This document shows, piece after piece, positions 55,330 to 64,000 of a stretch of DNA of 64,000 bases. The number at the start of each line of letters is the position of its first letter. Position 1 is the stretch's first letter. Source of the stretch: Symsagittifera roscoffensis (taxonomy: Eukaryota; Xenacoelomorpha; Acoela; Convolutidae); the NCBI RefSeq assembly GCF_963678635.1, contig NC_087066.1, positions 33,547,301 to 33,611,300 on the forward strand, read 5' to 3'. The notes under the pieces are model-generated. The model made no database searches and was not told where the DNA came from. It saw nothing but the letters and a program-made list of their open reading frames with translations. Made by a program: the position numbers and the translations under genes.

Positions 55330-55560
55330 AGTAATGCAACTTTCAATTAATAGTTCCGACTTTCCGACCAATTGAAAAATGGGAAGGAACTTTGTATTCG
55401 GGTGTGTTTTAGCTTTTATACCACAATAGTTATCGGAATGAATCAAGAGATTTGTCATATTAAAGCCCTTTCAGCCGTAATTCGAGCGACGTTGAAAAAA
55501 TTCAAATAAAGTCCCAGTATCATATCAAGAAAAACAAGTTAAAAATTTTTGGAAATTTTC
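55330..55560 (+). repeat. Dispersed repeat family, copy 1 (plus)
   Basis: Shares GAACTTTGTATTCGGGTGT, TACCACAA, ATCGGAATGA and GCCCTTTCAGC with 63055-63290 (plus) and, reversed, with 57600-57860. It starts where the long inverted repeat ends. Confidence 0.65.
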
Positions 55561-55569
55561 AGATTTATT

Positions 55570-55797
55570 TTTGCTGGCATATTTCGTCCCACAGATATTT
55601 CGCCCCTCATAAATTACTGGCACATTTCGCCCCTAAAATGTACATTAAGAAAGCGGAGTTAATTAACTGTGTTAAAAGTTAGGGGCGAAATGTGCGAGGA
55701 CGAAATGTGTGAAATTATTAGTGGCGAAATGTGTGAGGGGCGAAATGTGCCACTAGGTTGAATAGGGGCGAAATGTGTATGGGGCAAAAAGTGGGAC
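55570..55797. repeat. GGGGCGAAATGTG foldback minisatellite next to exon 2
   Basis: Three inverted copies on the left (for example ATTTCGCCCCT at 55597 and 55624) face five copies on the right (about 55682-55775). The CTGGCACATTTCGCCCCT on the left pairs exactly with AGGGGCGAAATGTGCCA on the right (about 55738-55754). The ends GTCCCAC and GTGGGAC also pair. It lies 75 bp before the exon 2 acceptor. Confidence 0.8.
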
Positions 55798-55869
55798 ATT
55801 CAGCCGGCACAGTTACCGGCTGTCTATGTTTTAATGTGATTTTTGATGTTTACTTTGTTTCTTTTTCAG

Positions 55870-56008
55870 GCAATCTGTACATCATCTGCGTGGGTCTGTT
55901 CGACTGGTTCCTGTCCAGACAGGCCTTCTGCGCGGGACTGGTGGGACTGGCTATAGCTGATCTGACCATAGTTTCATGGTACTACTCCGAGGACATACTC
56001 ACTGCTAG
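55870..56008 (+). CDS. Class A GPCR gene, exon 2: end of TM1, loop, TM2
   Basis: Acceptor TTTCTTTTTCAG, phase 1 in, phase 2 out (donor AG|GTAGGC). It encodes GN of TM1, then IICVGLFDWFLSRQ (first intracellular loop near WFLSRQ), and TM2 with GLVGLAIADLTIVSWYY, where LAxAD is the class A hallmark with Asp 2.50, the sodium site. 139 bp. It joins exon 1 in frame through the split Gly codon, which supports the gene model. Confidence 0.8.
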
Positions 56009-56535
56009 GTAGGCCCCTCTGCTCATCTTTTTTGTGGTAAACGAGTAGTTTAAAATGTTTAGACCTCACTGATTAAAAAAATTAAAATATTTGAAAAATC
56101 GAAAACATTGCAACATTTTTTTAATCCAATATTTGTTAGTTTTTTTTGTAGAAAGTGCGCTTGAAATAGGTAAAAATTTTCACGAAAAAGAGGTAATGAA
56201 TGGCTAATGTAAAGCTTAACGTCTAGAATATCTATATTTGGAGGGCTTCCTTTTATAAAATTTCTGTCAGCCTCTATCTGAGTTAGAAAACTTCAGACCT
56301 GTTTTTCTCGGCACTGAGAGAACTTATTAGTTTTTTTTTGAAGAATCGAAATCATGACCAATAGGGTTCAACTAGCATAATACCACATTTGACGCCTGTA
56401 CGAGCTTCTAATTAAGATTCATGGTCGGTCTATTATTAGGGAAAGAAACTTAACCTGTCGTTATGGAATTGAAATTTTGGATCTACTTAACAATTTCATT
56501 CCCGCCCGCCTTTCTGAAAGTAGATTGTGCTCTAG
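56009..56535 (+). other. Intron 2 of the receptor gene (527 bp)
   Basis: A GT...AG intron ending in TGTGCTCTAG, AT-rich and without features of note. Confidence 0.7.
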
Positions 56536-56652
56536 GTTCCCGGTGGATGGCTACTACCCTATTGAGGAGGTGGGCTGTGTGTGTAGAGAGATGTTCGTCA
56601 ACATCACCTTCGCAGTTCTCATGTTCATCATCGTCATCCTTTTCCACGAGAG
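56536..56652 (+). CDS. Class A GPCR gene, exon 3: first extracellular loop and TM3
   Basis: It continues in phase 2 from exon 2. FPVDGYYPIEEVGCVCREM is the loop and start of TM3, with a Cys at the expected disulfide position (one of GCVC). Then FVNITFAVLMFIIVILF forms TM3, followed by HER at the exon's end, where class A receptors have D/E-R-Y/F; the next residue would come from exon 4. The donor AG|GTCAGT is phase 2. 117 bp. TM4-TM7 are not found in the remaining 7.3 kb, so the gene probably runs beyond the right edge. Confidence 0.8.
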
Positions 56653-56684
56653 GTCAGTCAACCTCACTTAACTTTCACCCTCCC

Positions 56685-56736
56685 TTAAATCGGTATAGCA
56701 CACTTTTCATTTAAATCGGTATAGCACACTTTTCAT
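56685..56736. repeat. 26-bp perfect tandem duplication
   Basis: TTAAATCGGTATAGCACACT and six more bases occur twice in direct succession, 33 bp after the exon 3 donor. Confidence 0.9.
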
Positions 56737-57599
56737 CAAAATTCTTTCTCACAAATTCTCCAAAAACATGGCGAATGGGAAAAAATATATAAGCGTACAG
56801 TTATTTTCAAGAAACCAATTTAAATACTTGCACGCATTTTTCTTTCTAGTTGTCACTGCTTTAATAAATCAAAGCATTCATTCATATATATGAATTATTA
56901 ATCATCACATTTTCTGTCGTGTCGTCTTGTTGGTGCAAGTACACTCAAACAGTTGTTCTGGTAGAGTGAAGTTCAATAACTAAAAGTGACATTGTCAAGT
57001 AACATGAAGAGCACTTGGTACTATTTACACATACATTCGAGCCACACTGGCACAATTGGCGGTCGCTTTATTCGTAATGAGCTGCTGTTGCTTCTGTGTT
57101 CATTGTTTTTTACATTAATACCATCAATTAATTTGTCACGTCTTATTGTCATGGTATGCTATTGTACCTCGATAACGTGAAGCGCGTTGGTGGAATAAAC
57201 TTCGCAAATGAAGTGACATTTAAAAATACCAGGGACTGAGAATTTTTGAATTGAATGATATAACCATAATTGGTATGTTAGTCCATTAATAAGTCCTTTT
57301 TGTAAATGCTGCTGGGTTACGCTAGAAAATTATTTGATGCATGGAAGGAGGCTATTTTTTCTTACTCTTTGAGATCAAAATTGAGAAAGTTTTCAAGATT
57401 ACAAAAGTTTCTTCAAACATCAAAGTGAAACAAGGATAGCCGGTTACTGCGCAAGTACACAGAATGTTCCGACCACAGTCTTAAAAAATACAATTCTTTT
57501 TTTTCGAATTGGTGTAGTTTTTTCTGCATGTTATGATAAAAAGATCTGAACAAAAAAACTACCTTTACTTGTATACTTTAAATAAGCTATTGTAAGCCT

Positions 57600-57860
57600 A
57601 TACAGTCACCTTATTAGCTCGAAATTAGACGAAAAATTTCAAAACGGGTTTTTCTCAACACAGTGAAGAAATGTTGGACATTTATTGTCATTCGAATCAC
57701 CATTGAAAGGGTTTCAATATGATTTATAACTCGACCCACTACGATGAATATTTGTGGTACCTGATTTTGCATGGAAAACAAAAAGAAAAAAAAACAGAAA
57801 CACCCGAATACAAAGTTCTTCCCCATTTTAATGGGTCGGAACAACAATTGAGTTGGTGAT
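57600..57860 (-). repeat. Dispersed repeat family, copy 2 (minus)
   Basis: The reverse complement shows GAAGAACTTTGTATTCGGGTG, GGTACCACAAATATTCATCG and ACCCTTTCAATGG as in copies 1 and 3, diverged. Confidence 0.65.
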
Positions 57861-59327
57861 TTTTTGACTTGATTGAGGTCGCATATTTTTATTTAGACTA
57901 ATGACGCTATGTTAATTCATCACGAGTACACAAAGCTACAAAAAAATTATAAAGTTTAAATTTAACCACCTAACCAAATATGATTTGCTAATAATTTTTA
58001 TCTCGTGAATTTGGTTTTAAATAGACAAATGACGTATTTTGAGAGATTTTTGAAATAAATTATTAATTCATGCGCATTTTGACGCATTTCAGAATTGTGC
58101 TCTGAAGTTTATAATCCTAATCTCGTGACAATAATTCGACAGCTCTGTTAGTATCAAATCAATCAGCAGCCAAATCAAAGATGCCTGTACTGACAACTTA
58201 TGATGAAAATAGACTGAAGTAATCTGAAATCTGAGCAACATGTGTTTTATTTAACCATGAAAGAGTATGCTGTTTTCTGTTTTCCCTCTAGGGTATTCCA
58301 TTTTGTCCTCATCTGCTATTCCTTGTTTTCATTTTGAAAGGTAAACAATTAAAAATAAACAAAAACAAAGCTTTCAAGAGCTTTTTTTCAAGTCGCACCG
58401 TGTGACCGAACACATCAACTATTAAAGGACTTTTGAGCATTGATCTCATCTTCAATAGTTTTGAACTGGCTGGTCTAAAATTAAAGATGGTCCAGATTGT
58501 GAAGTACCAAAAAGGGGAGCAAAACGGCTGGCTAGTGTATAATCAAACATTCAGAGTCAATAACCCGTGTCGCTTTCATTTCTGTTTCACTCTTTGTAGT
58601 ACATGCCATTCCGTATAAAGTACACAAACCATATGTATAAGTATTTTGATTGCCAGTACTGACCTCTTAATCTAGATTTCAAATCTGGTCGAGTTCTAAA
58701 AGCGAACGAAAGTGTTTAGATGATGAAGTTAAAGAAGAAATCAGTGATTGATGTTGCTATGAAGACTGAATGAAAGCGGACACAGGTTGTTTGACTTAAT
58801 TTTCTTTTCAAAGGTGCTAGCCATACAGATCTCCAAGATCCAGGGTGATTTCTAACGAGATTAAGTTTTATTGTGGGGTTAAATCTCAAAGTTGATCAAA
58901 AGATGGCATTTCTCTTGACTTTGCAAATAAATGTTTTGTTCATGAATACTGCTTTTTCTATAACGGTATTTAATGCTTAGTTTATATTAGCTAGATTGTA
59001 TTCCATTTTGAGAATATTGTCCGAACTAATATACACCAGAAACCCACTACTCTACCCTACCCCTTAAGTAAGTACTCTTACCCCCTTCCGCCATGATACA
59101 ACGAACCTAAAATACATTTTACAAGAGGCACTTTCAATGTCACAACTTAAACACAGTCCATCTTTCTTCCGGATTCATTGACATTTCTGATTTTCCACAT
59201 TTCTCCATATTCGGTCACAAATCGCACAGCTGTACCGCTGGCTGTGAAACACATTCCGGAGAAAAGTAAAAAAAAAAGTCAAATGACCAGAAAGCCGAAG
59301 CTTTCTCTGACTAAAAGTTGAAATTTG

Positions 59328-59370
59328 GTGGGGGAAGACTTGAGACATGCATAAACGTGCGTTTCAGGCT
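59328..59370 (+). repeat. Single half-unit of the 31-32 kb palindrome
   Basis: GGTGGGGGAAGACTTGAGAC and ATGCATAAACGTGCGTTTCAGG match one arm of the array unit, with two or three changes; the opposite arm is absent. Confidence 0.8.
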
Positions 59371-61789
59371 TAGAGTAAAATGATGACAATTGATTTGCAA
59401 AACTTAATGTAATTAATCTAAATACCGCATATATAGAAATTGTGAAAGTGCTGAAGCCTTCTGTGGTATGTTTGTTTTCAGACCGAAATTCGGAATCCCG
59501 AAGGATTGTCGCGGTGTAGTAATAAAACGAATCACATGGCCTTGTCATAATACTGCCTGTTTCGTTTTATTGATACCGACTGATTCACACTTGCGAAACA
59601 AATGCGCATAAGGATACACGTGATGTTTATCGACCAGGGGTGAAAAATTCTTAAGAAAACAAAAAGCAGGAACAAGTTAATTTTGACATAAATGTGCTGA
59701 AGTTTTTCTTTTCTGGTTGTTTCCAAAATTTCAACATCAAAGGTTCTGAAAACACCAGGACTCGCAGTGTTGCAGTTTTCGTTTGATATGGTTATTAAAT
59801 GCTTTCAACTTCACTTACGGCTTTTTGGCGCACCATTTAACGATGATAAATGTACCACCATTCGTCAGAATTTAGCCTACTTGAACGCTTAATGGATTGA
59901 ATTGAGATCTTTTGTCAATTTGTCATTCATTAGTTCTGTGTTCTGAAATAAAACTTACCGAAGTTGAACTAAATGTCTTGAATGTGTTTAATCGACACAT
60001 TCCAATAGCAGGCACTTAACTAAAAATAGAGCTTTCTTGTCTTGGTTCGAAATTTCGATGGTGTTCATTTTATTTTGAGGTGTTTCCTTTCGAGTTCTCT
60101 CAATTGACCCAAAAACTACATTTTTACTGCCAAAAGGATCAATGTGAAATTTCGAAATCAGGTTGTTGGTCTTACAATTATTTTGTATCAGAAAATTCCA
60201 ATGGGTCGAGGCAAGAAAGTACGTCCTGCGCTTTGTCTTGGACGTTCCTAAGTACATATGGTAGGTACGTCTTGCAGTTTACGAGTCTGACCAAACTTAC
60301 CCAGCAAGTCTAGCAATTTAAGTACATAAATGGATTTAATTGTGTTTAATGGTCTAGTTTAATGTTGGGGGTCGTAGGTACTCTATTTGACGATCATTTT
60401 CGTCTTGCTGTATCTCTTTAAGCTGGGCGTACCATCGGGCAGCCCAAGCAAGTCTTCTAGAAGTCTTCTGTTTAAGATAAATGGTTCAACTGAGACATTG
60501 GTCATATTTTTGATAATTGTTGATTTAGAGGTTTCACTCTCGCTTCAGAATCACCGCATGACTTAAACGCCTCAGCTCACGTTGATTTTTGTCTCGACTG
60601 GTACCATTATGCTAAATGAATTTTACATGTTGTCGTAGACCATCTAGGCTCTCTTTGGACGCATATGAGGCCACTCTTAGATTAAAGATTTAACTGCAAA
60701 AAATAAGCTTGTAAAAATTGTTTTTCTAAGCTAAATGCCTGGACGGCAACCTTTGCTCATTTCGTTCCTTAATTTCTGAGTACTTGAAAGCAAATATGAT
60801 TATTTTGTGAAATATAAATTACGCGTCTTTGATTTGGTTTCATATAAAACTGTTAACTTTGTTTTTATTTGGGGTTTCATTTTATTCACCTTAAATAAAT
60901 CTGGGTTTGCAGAAATCTCTGGAAAGATAAAAGGGAAATGTGCGAAATCATATTAATTTGCAGATTGAAAGCAATATGATACTATTTCTTGATTCTTGAA
61001 AAGGTAGTATGCAGTTGTGTTCAAGTTACATTGTTAATTCAATTCAATTAATTGATTTTTAGTTATACAATTTTTTCAATATTTTTTTTCCAGATTTTTT
61101 TTTCTTAAATCAATTTTGAACACCATTGGTCGTATGGATATTTTAATTCGTGTCCAGAGCTCTCGTTAGTTTCAAAACATGATTATTATTAAGAATAAAA
61201 TGTGTCTGAAAGTTGAGCCATCTCAGTGGTTTGCTCTGAATTTTTTTTACTAAGGAATTGAACGTTTTTGGTTTTACGTGTACCGCTTATCGGAATCGAG
61301 TGGTTGAGATTTTGGATAAAACTTGTTTCAAGTTGTTCAGCTGCAAACTTGCACCGACAAAAGTGTTTGCCAACTTAATCATAAAAATCCGATTTTCTTG
61401 AACAGTTCAATGCAAGTCTAGTTTGGCACGTTCAACATCTCATTCATTTTTAATCATTTTAATGAGTACTTTCTGCACCAACACGCGCTTTGTATTTTGA
61501 AAAAGTGTGCCAAGTTAGCAGTTTCGCCGAATAGTTAATATTTAATTGCAAAGCATTGCTCAGACAATCAATAAACAGTTTGAACATGTAAGCTTTGCAC
61601 TTTCGTACCGTTTGTGTTCTTGAGGTTTTGCAAAATTATGGTAGTCTTTTGCTAAACTTCAAAACTTGCAGATTAGAACCACGTGTATCGGCAATTAAGG
61701 TTGGAAGGCCGTAAAGTTGCCTGTTTTTTGTTGCTAAAACAAAATATATAGTTCTCAAAAGTTTATCTAAAAGCTTTCATCCCTAAACA

Positions 61790-61936
61790 TTTTCCAGATA
61801 CTTGAATTAATGTTTTTCTTGTCACCCCTGAGTGCAGATTTTCCAGATACTTGAATTAATGTTTTTCTTGTCACCCCTGAGTGCAGATTTTCCAGATACT
61901 TGAATTAATGTTTTTCTTGTCACCCCTGAGTGCAGA
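61790..61936. repeat. Three perfect 49-bp tandem copies
   Basis: The unit starts TTTTCCAGATACTTGAATTA and ends ACCCCTGAGTGCAGA; copies at 61790, 61839 and 61888 look identical. Confidence 0.9.
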
Positions 61937-62997
61937 GTATTTTTGACTACTATGCATTTTCTGTTTTAAAAACTTAAAGAACAATCGCGAGACGCCGAGT
62001 TTGAGCGTGATGTATTCTGTAATAGCATTGAAACTGGAACATTTTCTTGGGAGTTTTTTGAAGCTAGATTGTTCTTGCCAAACTTAAGTTCCAAACCTTA
62101 AAATTGTCATACGAATGAAAATAAAAGACACGAGCCTGTGTTATAAAATATGTTGCATTTGGATAATTGTTTATGATCTCGGTCTAATGCCCTGCCAATA
62201 CGTAGTTCAAATTCATTTCACACTGGGATGGTATGATATCAAAGCTCTATTCGAAAAAAGAACACTGAATTTCCTGTAATTTTTGCTATTCAAGTGTACA
62301 GGCAGAGTAGAAAATGCACATATGCAAATATTGGGCTAAGATGTAAATTTTAAGAGAACCTAATTTACCCCTTTGACTACCCAAAGGATCCCCGCCTTGG
62401 TACTATTTTAGGACCTCCATTTTTGGCTGGCTGACATCATAATTTTTCTAAAGGCGCCTTTGGCGCCAATATGTAATGTTTTTGAGGGAGAGGTGCGCGC
62501 CATAAATCAATTTTTTGTTCAAAACTGTGGAAAAATCATTTCATTGACCTAAAAAAAAGGCCGACAAAATTGTCGATTTTTTTTTTGAAAAGCCGCCCCC
62601 TCGAGAAAATCCTAGTTCATCCCCTGAGCTCAAACTATTTCCATGATAGTTTTCTGTTCGGCACTTGGCTTGGGTCATTCTTAAGTTACTTCAGTAAAGC
62701 TGTTTTATTCTTTTGCTTTTTTGATGTAGAATAAATTACTTTACTGAAAAATTGCTGCAATAGTTGGTGATCATGATTTGTTTCCAGAAAAATTGGTCAA
62801 CTTTTTGGTTCTTCGGACTAAATCATTTGACATTTATATGTATGAAGGACTCGACTCATTTGCTAAATTAATACTGAAATTTTTAGTGTTGCCATTAGCA
62901 GTGGTGCTGTAATCGGGTACAAGACTTTTTTTGAAAACAATTTTGCTGACAACGTTTGCACGTCTCATTGAATGATCTGCATAAAAAAATTAAATAC

Positions 62998-63050
62998 CAT
63001 TAGTCACGGTCAAGAGGTTACAAAGGTGCTGGGATCAATTCCGGCCAAGA
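62998..63050 (+). repeat. Weak tRNA-like SINE relic
   Basis: B-box-like GGGATCAATTCCGG (about 63028-63041) after a poor A-box (GTCACGGTCAAGAGG). It directly precedes the dispersed repeat copy 3 and may be its head. Confidence 0.3.
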
Positions 63051-63054
63051 GAAG

Positions 63055-63290
63055 TTGTTTATTGTTTCGACTATTTGAAAAATGGGGAAAAACTGTTGAA
63101 GTCGGGTTCGTTTTAGTTTTTTCTTTTTTGTTTTCAATGCAAAATTAGGTACCACAAATAATCATCGGAATGACTCGAGTCTCATATCATAGTGAAGCCC
63201 TTTCAGTCGTTATTCTAACGACATTAAAAAGTTTTGAAAAAAATTTCCAGTGTCAAGAAAAAAAAATGTTTTTGAAATTTTTGGTCTAAT
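63055..63290 (+). repeat. Dispersed repeat family, copy 3 (plus)
   Basis: Contains GGTACCACAAATAATCATCGG, GAAGCCCTTTCAGTCG and TTTTTGGTCTAATTTCCAG, close to the reverse complement of copy 2 and to copy 1. Confidence 0.65.
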
Positions 63291-64000
63291 TTCCAGCGAT
63301 TACAGCGAGCAAGCAGGTGTGATTACGCCGTTTACAAAAGCTTTTTTGTGCCTAATTTTAATTCACTCAAATAAAATTAGTTTTTGAATGCTATTTTTGA
63401 ACTTTTTCCAACGCCTTTTTTGGGAATCAGTAATGCATACAAAGTTTTTTTGATTTTTGTTTGTTTTTCTAGCCGTTTTTTAAACAAAATTTTTGTCCAA
63501 TATGCTCAACTACTATGACTGTCAAATATGCCTAAGCTCCAGTTTTTTGTTCCGATATCTTTATCACAACACACAGAGAAAGGGCACCAATTTAAAACTT
63601 TTTTTTTTGTTATTTCAAAGACAATGGGCGAAAATTTCTGTGCTAATTGTACAAGAAGCGGCTATCCTTGTTCAAATCAAATTTTTTTCTGGGATTTTTT
63701 CTCGAATTATCATCTGACTGCTTATTTTTTTTATCAGCTTACTTTCCACACGATCTTTTTTCAGCTCAACGGTAGATTAGTCTAGTGTTCTCTGCTTATT
63801 TGCAACCTGATAAATTTTGTTTCAGTAGTATTCTTCAATATTAATTCATTCGAAACAAACATGAAAATTTTTGATTGTTGGCGTTTTTTTCATGTTTTTG
63901 TTTCGCAATAGTGGCGTTCATCTGATCTTCCTTTCTTTCGGTTAGCTTTCGTTCTTTTCTTCAGGGAAAGTTTTAAGCTCTTTTTATTTCACCTTTTTAC

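Larger units (their letters stand above)
47555..55869 (+). other. Intron 1 of the receptor gene (8.3 kb), repeat-bearing
   Basis: AT-rich DNA with no credible ORF. It holds a foldback/MITE-like element (47820-48285), a tRNA-derived SINE-like piece (49563-49800), a long inverted repeat (53790-55328), a dispersed repeat (55330-55560) and a GGGGCGAAATGTG foldback (55570-55797). Between 49.8 and 53.7 kb I see nothing but unique AT-rich sequence. Confidence 0.65.
56653..64000 (+). other. Probable intron 3 of the receptor gene, no further exon recognised
   Basis: AT-rich. I searched for acceptor-framed segments with TM4-like character and found none that continues the frame. Features are a 26-bp duplication (56685-56736), a dispersed repeat (57600-57860), a half-palindrome (59328-59370), a 3 x 49-bp repeat (61790-61936), a GC-rich patch (about 62385-62640), a tRNA-like piece (about 62998-63050) and another dispersed repeat copy (63055-63290). 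Confidence 0.5.

Noticed and set aside
58294-58345. Exon 4 of the receptor after TTTTCCCTCTAG
   Set aside because: The acceptor is strong, but the phase-2 continuation gives a stop after about 15 codons and no IC2/TM4-like sequence.

Overview
This window looks like nuclear DNA of an animal, probably an invertebrate; I cannot name the species. The evidence is an intron-containing class A G-protein-coupled receptor gene with standard GT/AG splice sites, an animal-type LINE, Ty3/gypsy-type LTR elements, tRNA-derived and foldback repeats, and a 200-base assembly gap (31056-31255). The background is AT-rich and dense in repeats. The only host gene I can support well is the 5' part of the receptor (exons at 47128-47554, 55870-56008 and 56536-56652, plus strand). 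A possible terminal exon of another gene lies at 399-693 (minus).

Layout. 1-800: flank. 797-6754: a decayed LINE, with an ORF1 carrying an SGNH-esterase region, a PHD-like zinc finger and an RRM-like part, and an ORF2 carrying an APE endonuclease and a reverse transcriptase. It has a ~640-bp repeat at its 5' end and a second copy of that repeat directly after its 3' end. 7292-27494 (minus): about 20 kb of broken retroelement coding sequence. On its own strand this reads zinc knuckles and aspartic protease, reverse transcriptase, RNase H, a long acidic linker, integrase, and a pol-distal ORF. A ~400-bp non-coding spacer follows, then a very long second polyprotein that starts at 19729 and holds a complete set of SGNH-hydrolase motifs. 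A 3.4-3.5 kb piece of that polyprotein is tandemly duplicated. 27495-30160: non-coding DNA rich in a CCCCTCCGGATT motif. 30165-31055: third copy of the LINE 5' repeat, running into the gap. 31256-32247: seven tandem ~140-bp palindromes. 32374-38863: a second, smaller and heavily decayed Ty3/gypsy element with recognisable LTRs. 38864-46067: a mosaic tandem array built from that element's 3' end and LTR plus a non-element module. 46068-64000: host DNA with the receptor exons and several intronic repeats.

Almost nothing in the repeat half can encode a working protein now. Breaks are single in-frame stops, one-base indels and several short tandem duplications. Because the same stops recur in both copies of the 3.5-kb duplication, part of the decay is older than the duplication. 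The most unusual item is the giant minus-strand element: its gene content (SGNH hydrolase in a polyprotein of several thousand codons, a long RNase H-integrase linker, an extra pol-distal ORF) is not that of a standard Ty3/gypsy element. I cannot decide whether it is one pol-first element or two head-to-tail copies sharing the spacer at 19740-20125.
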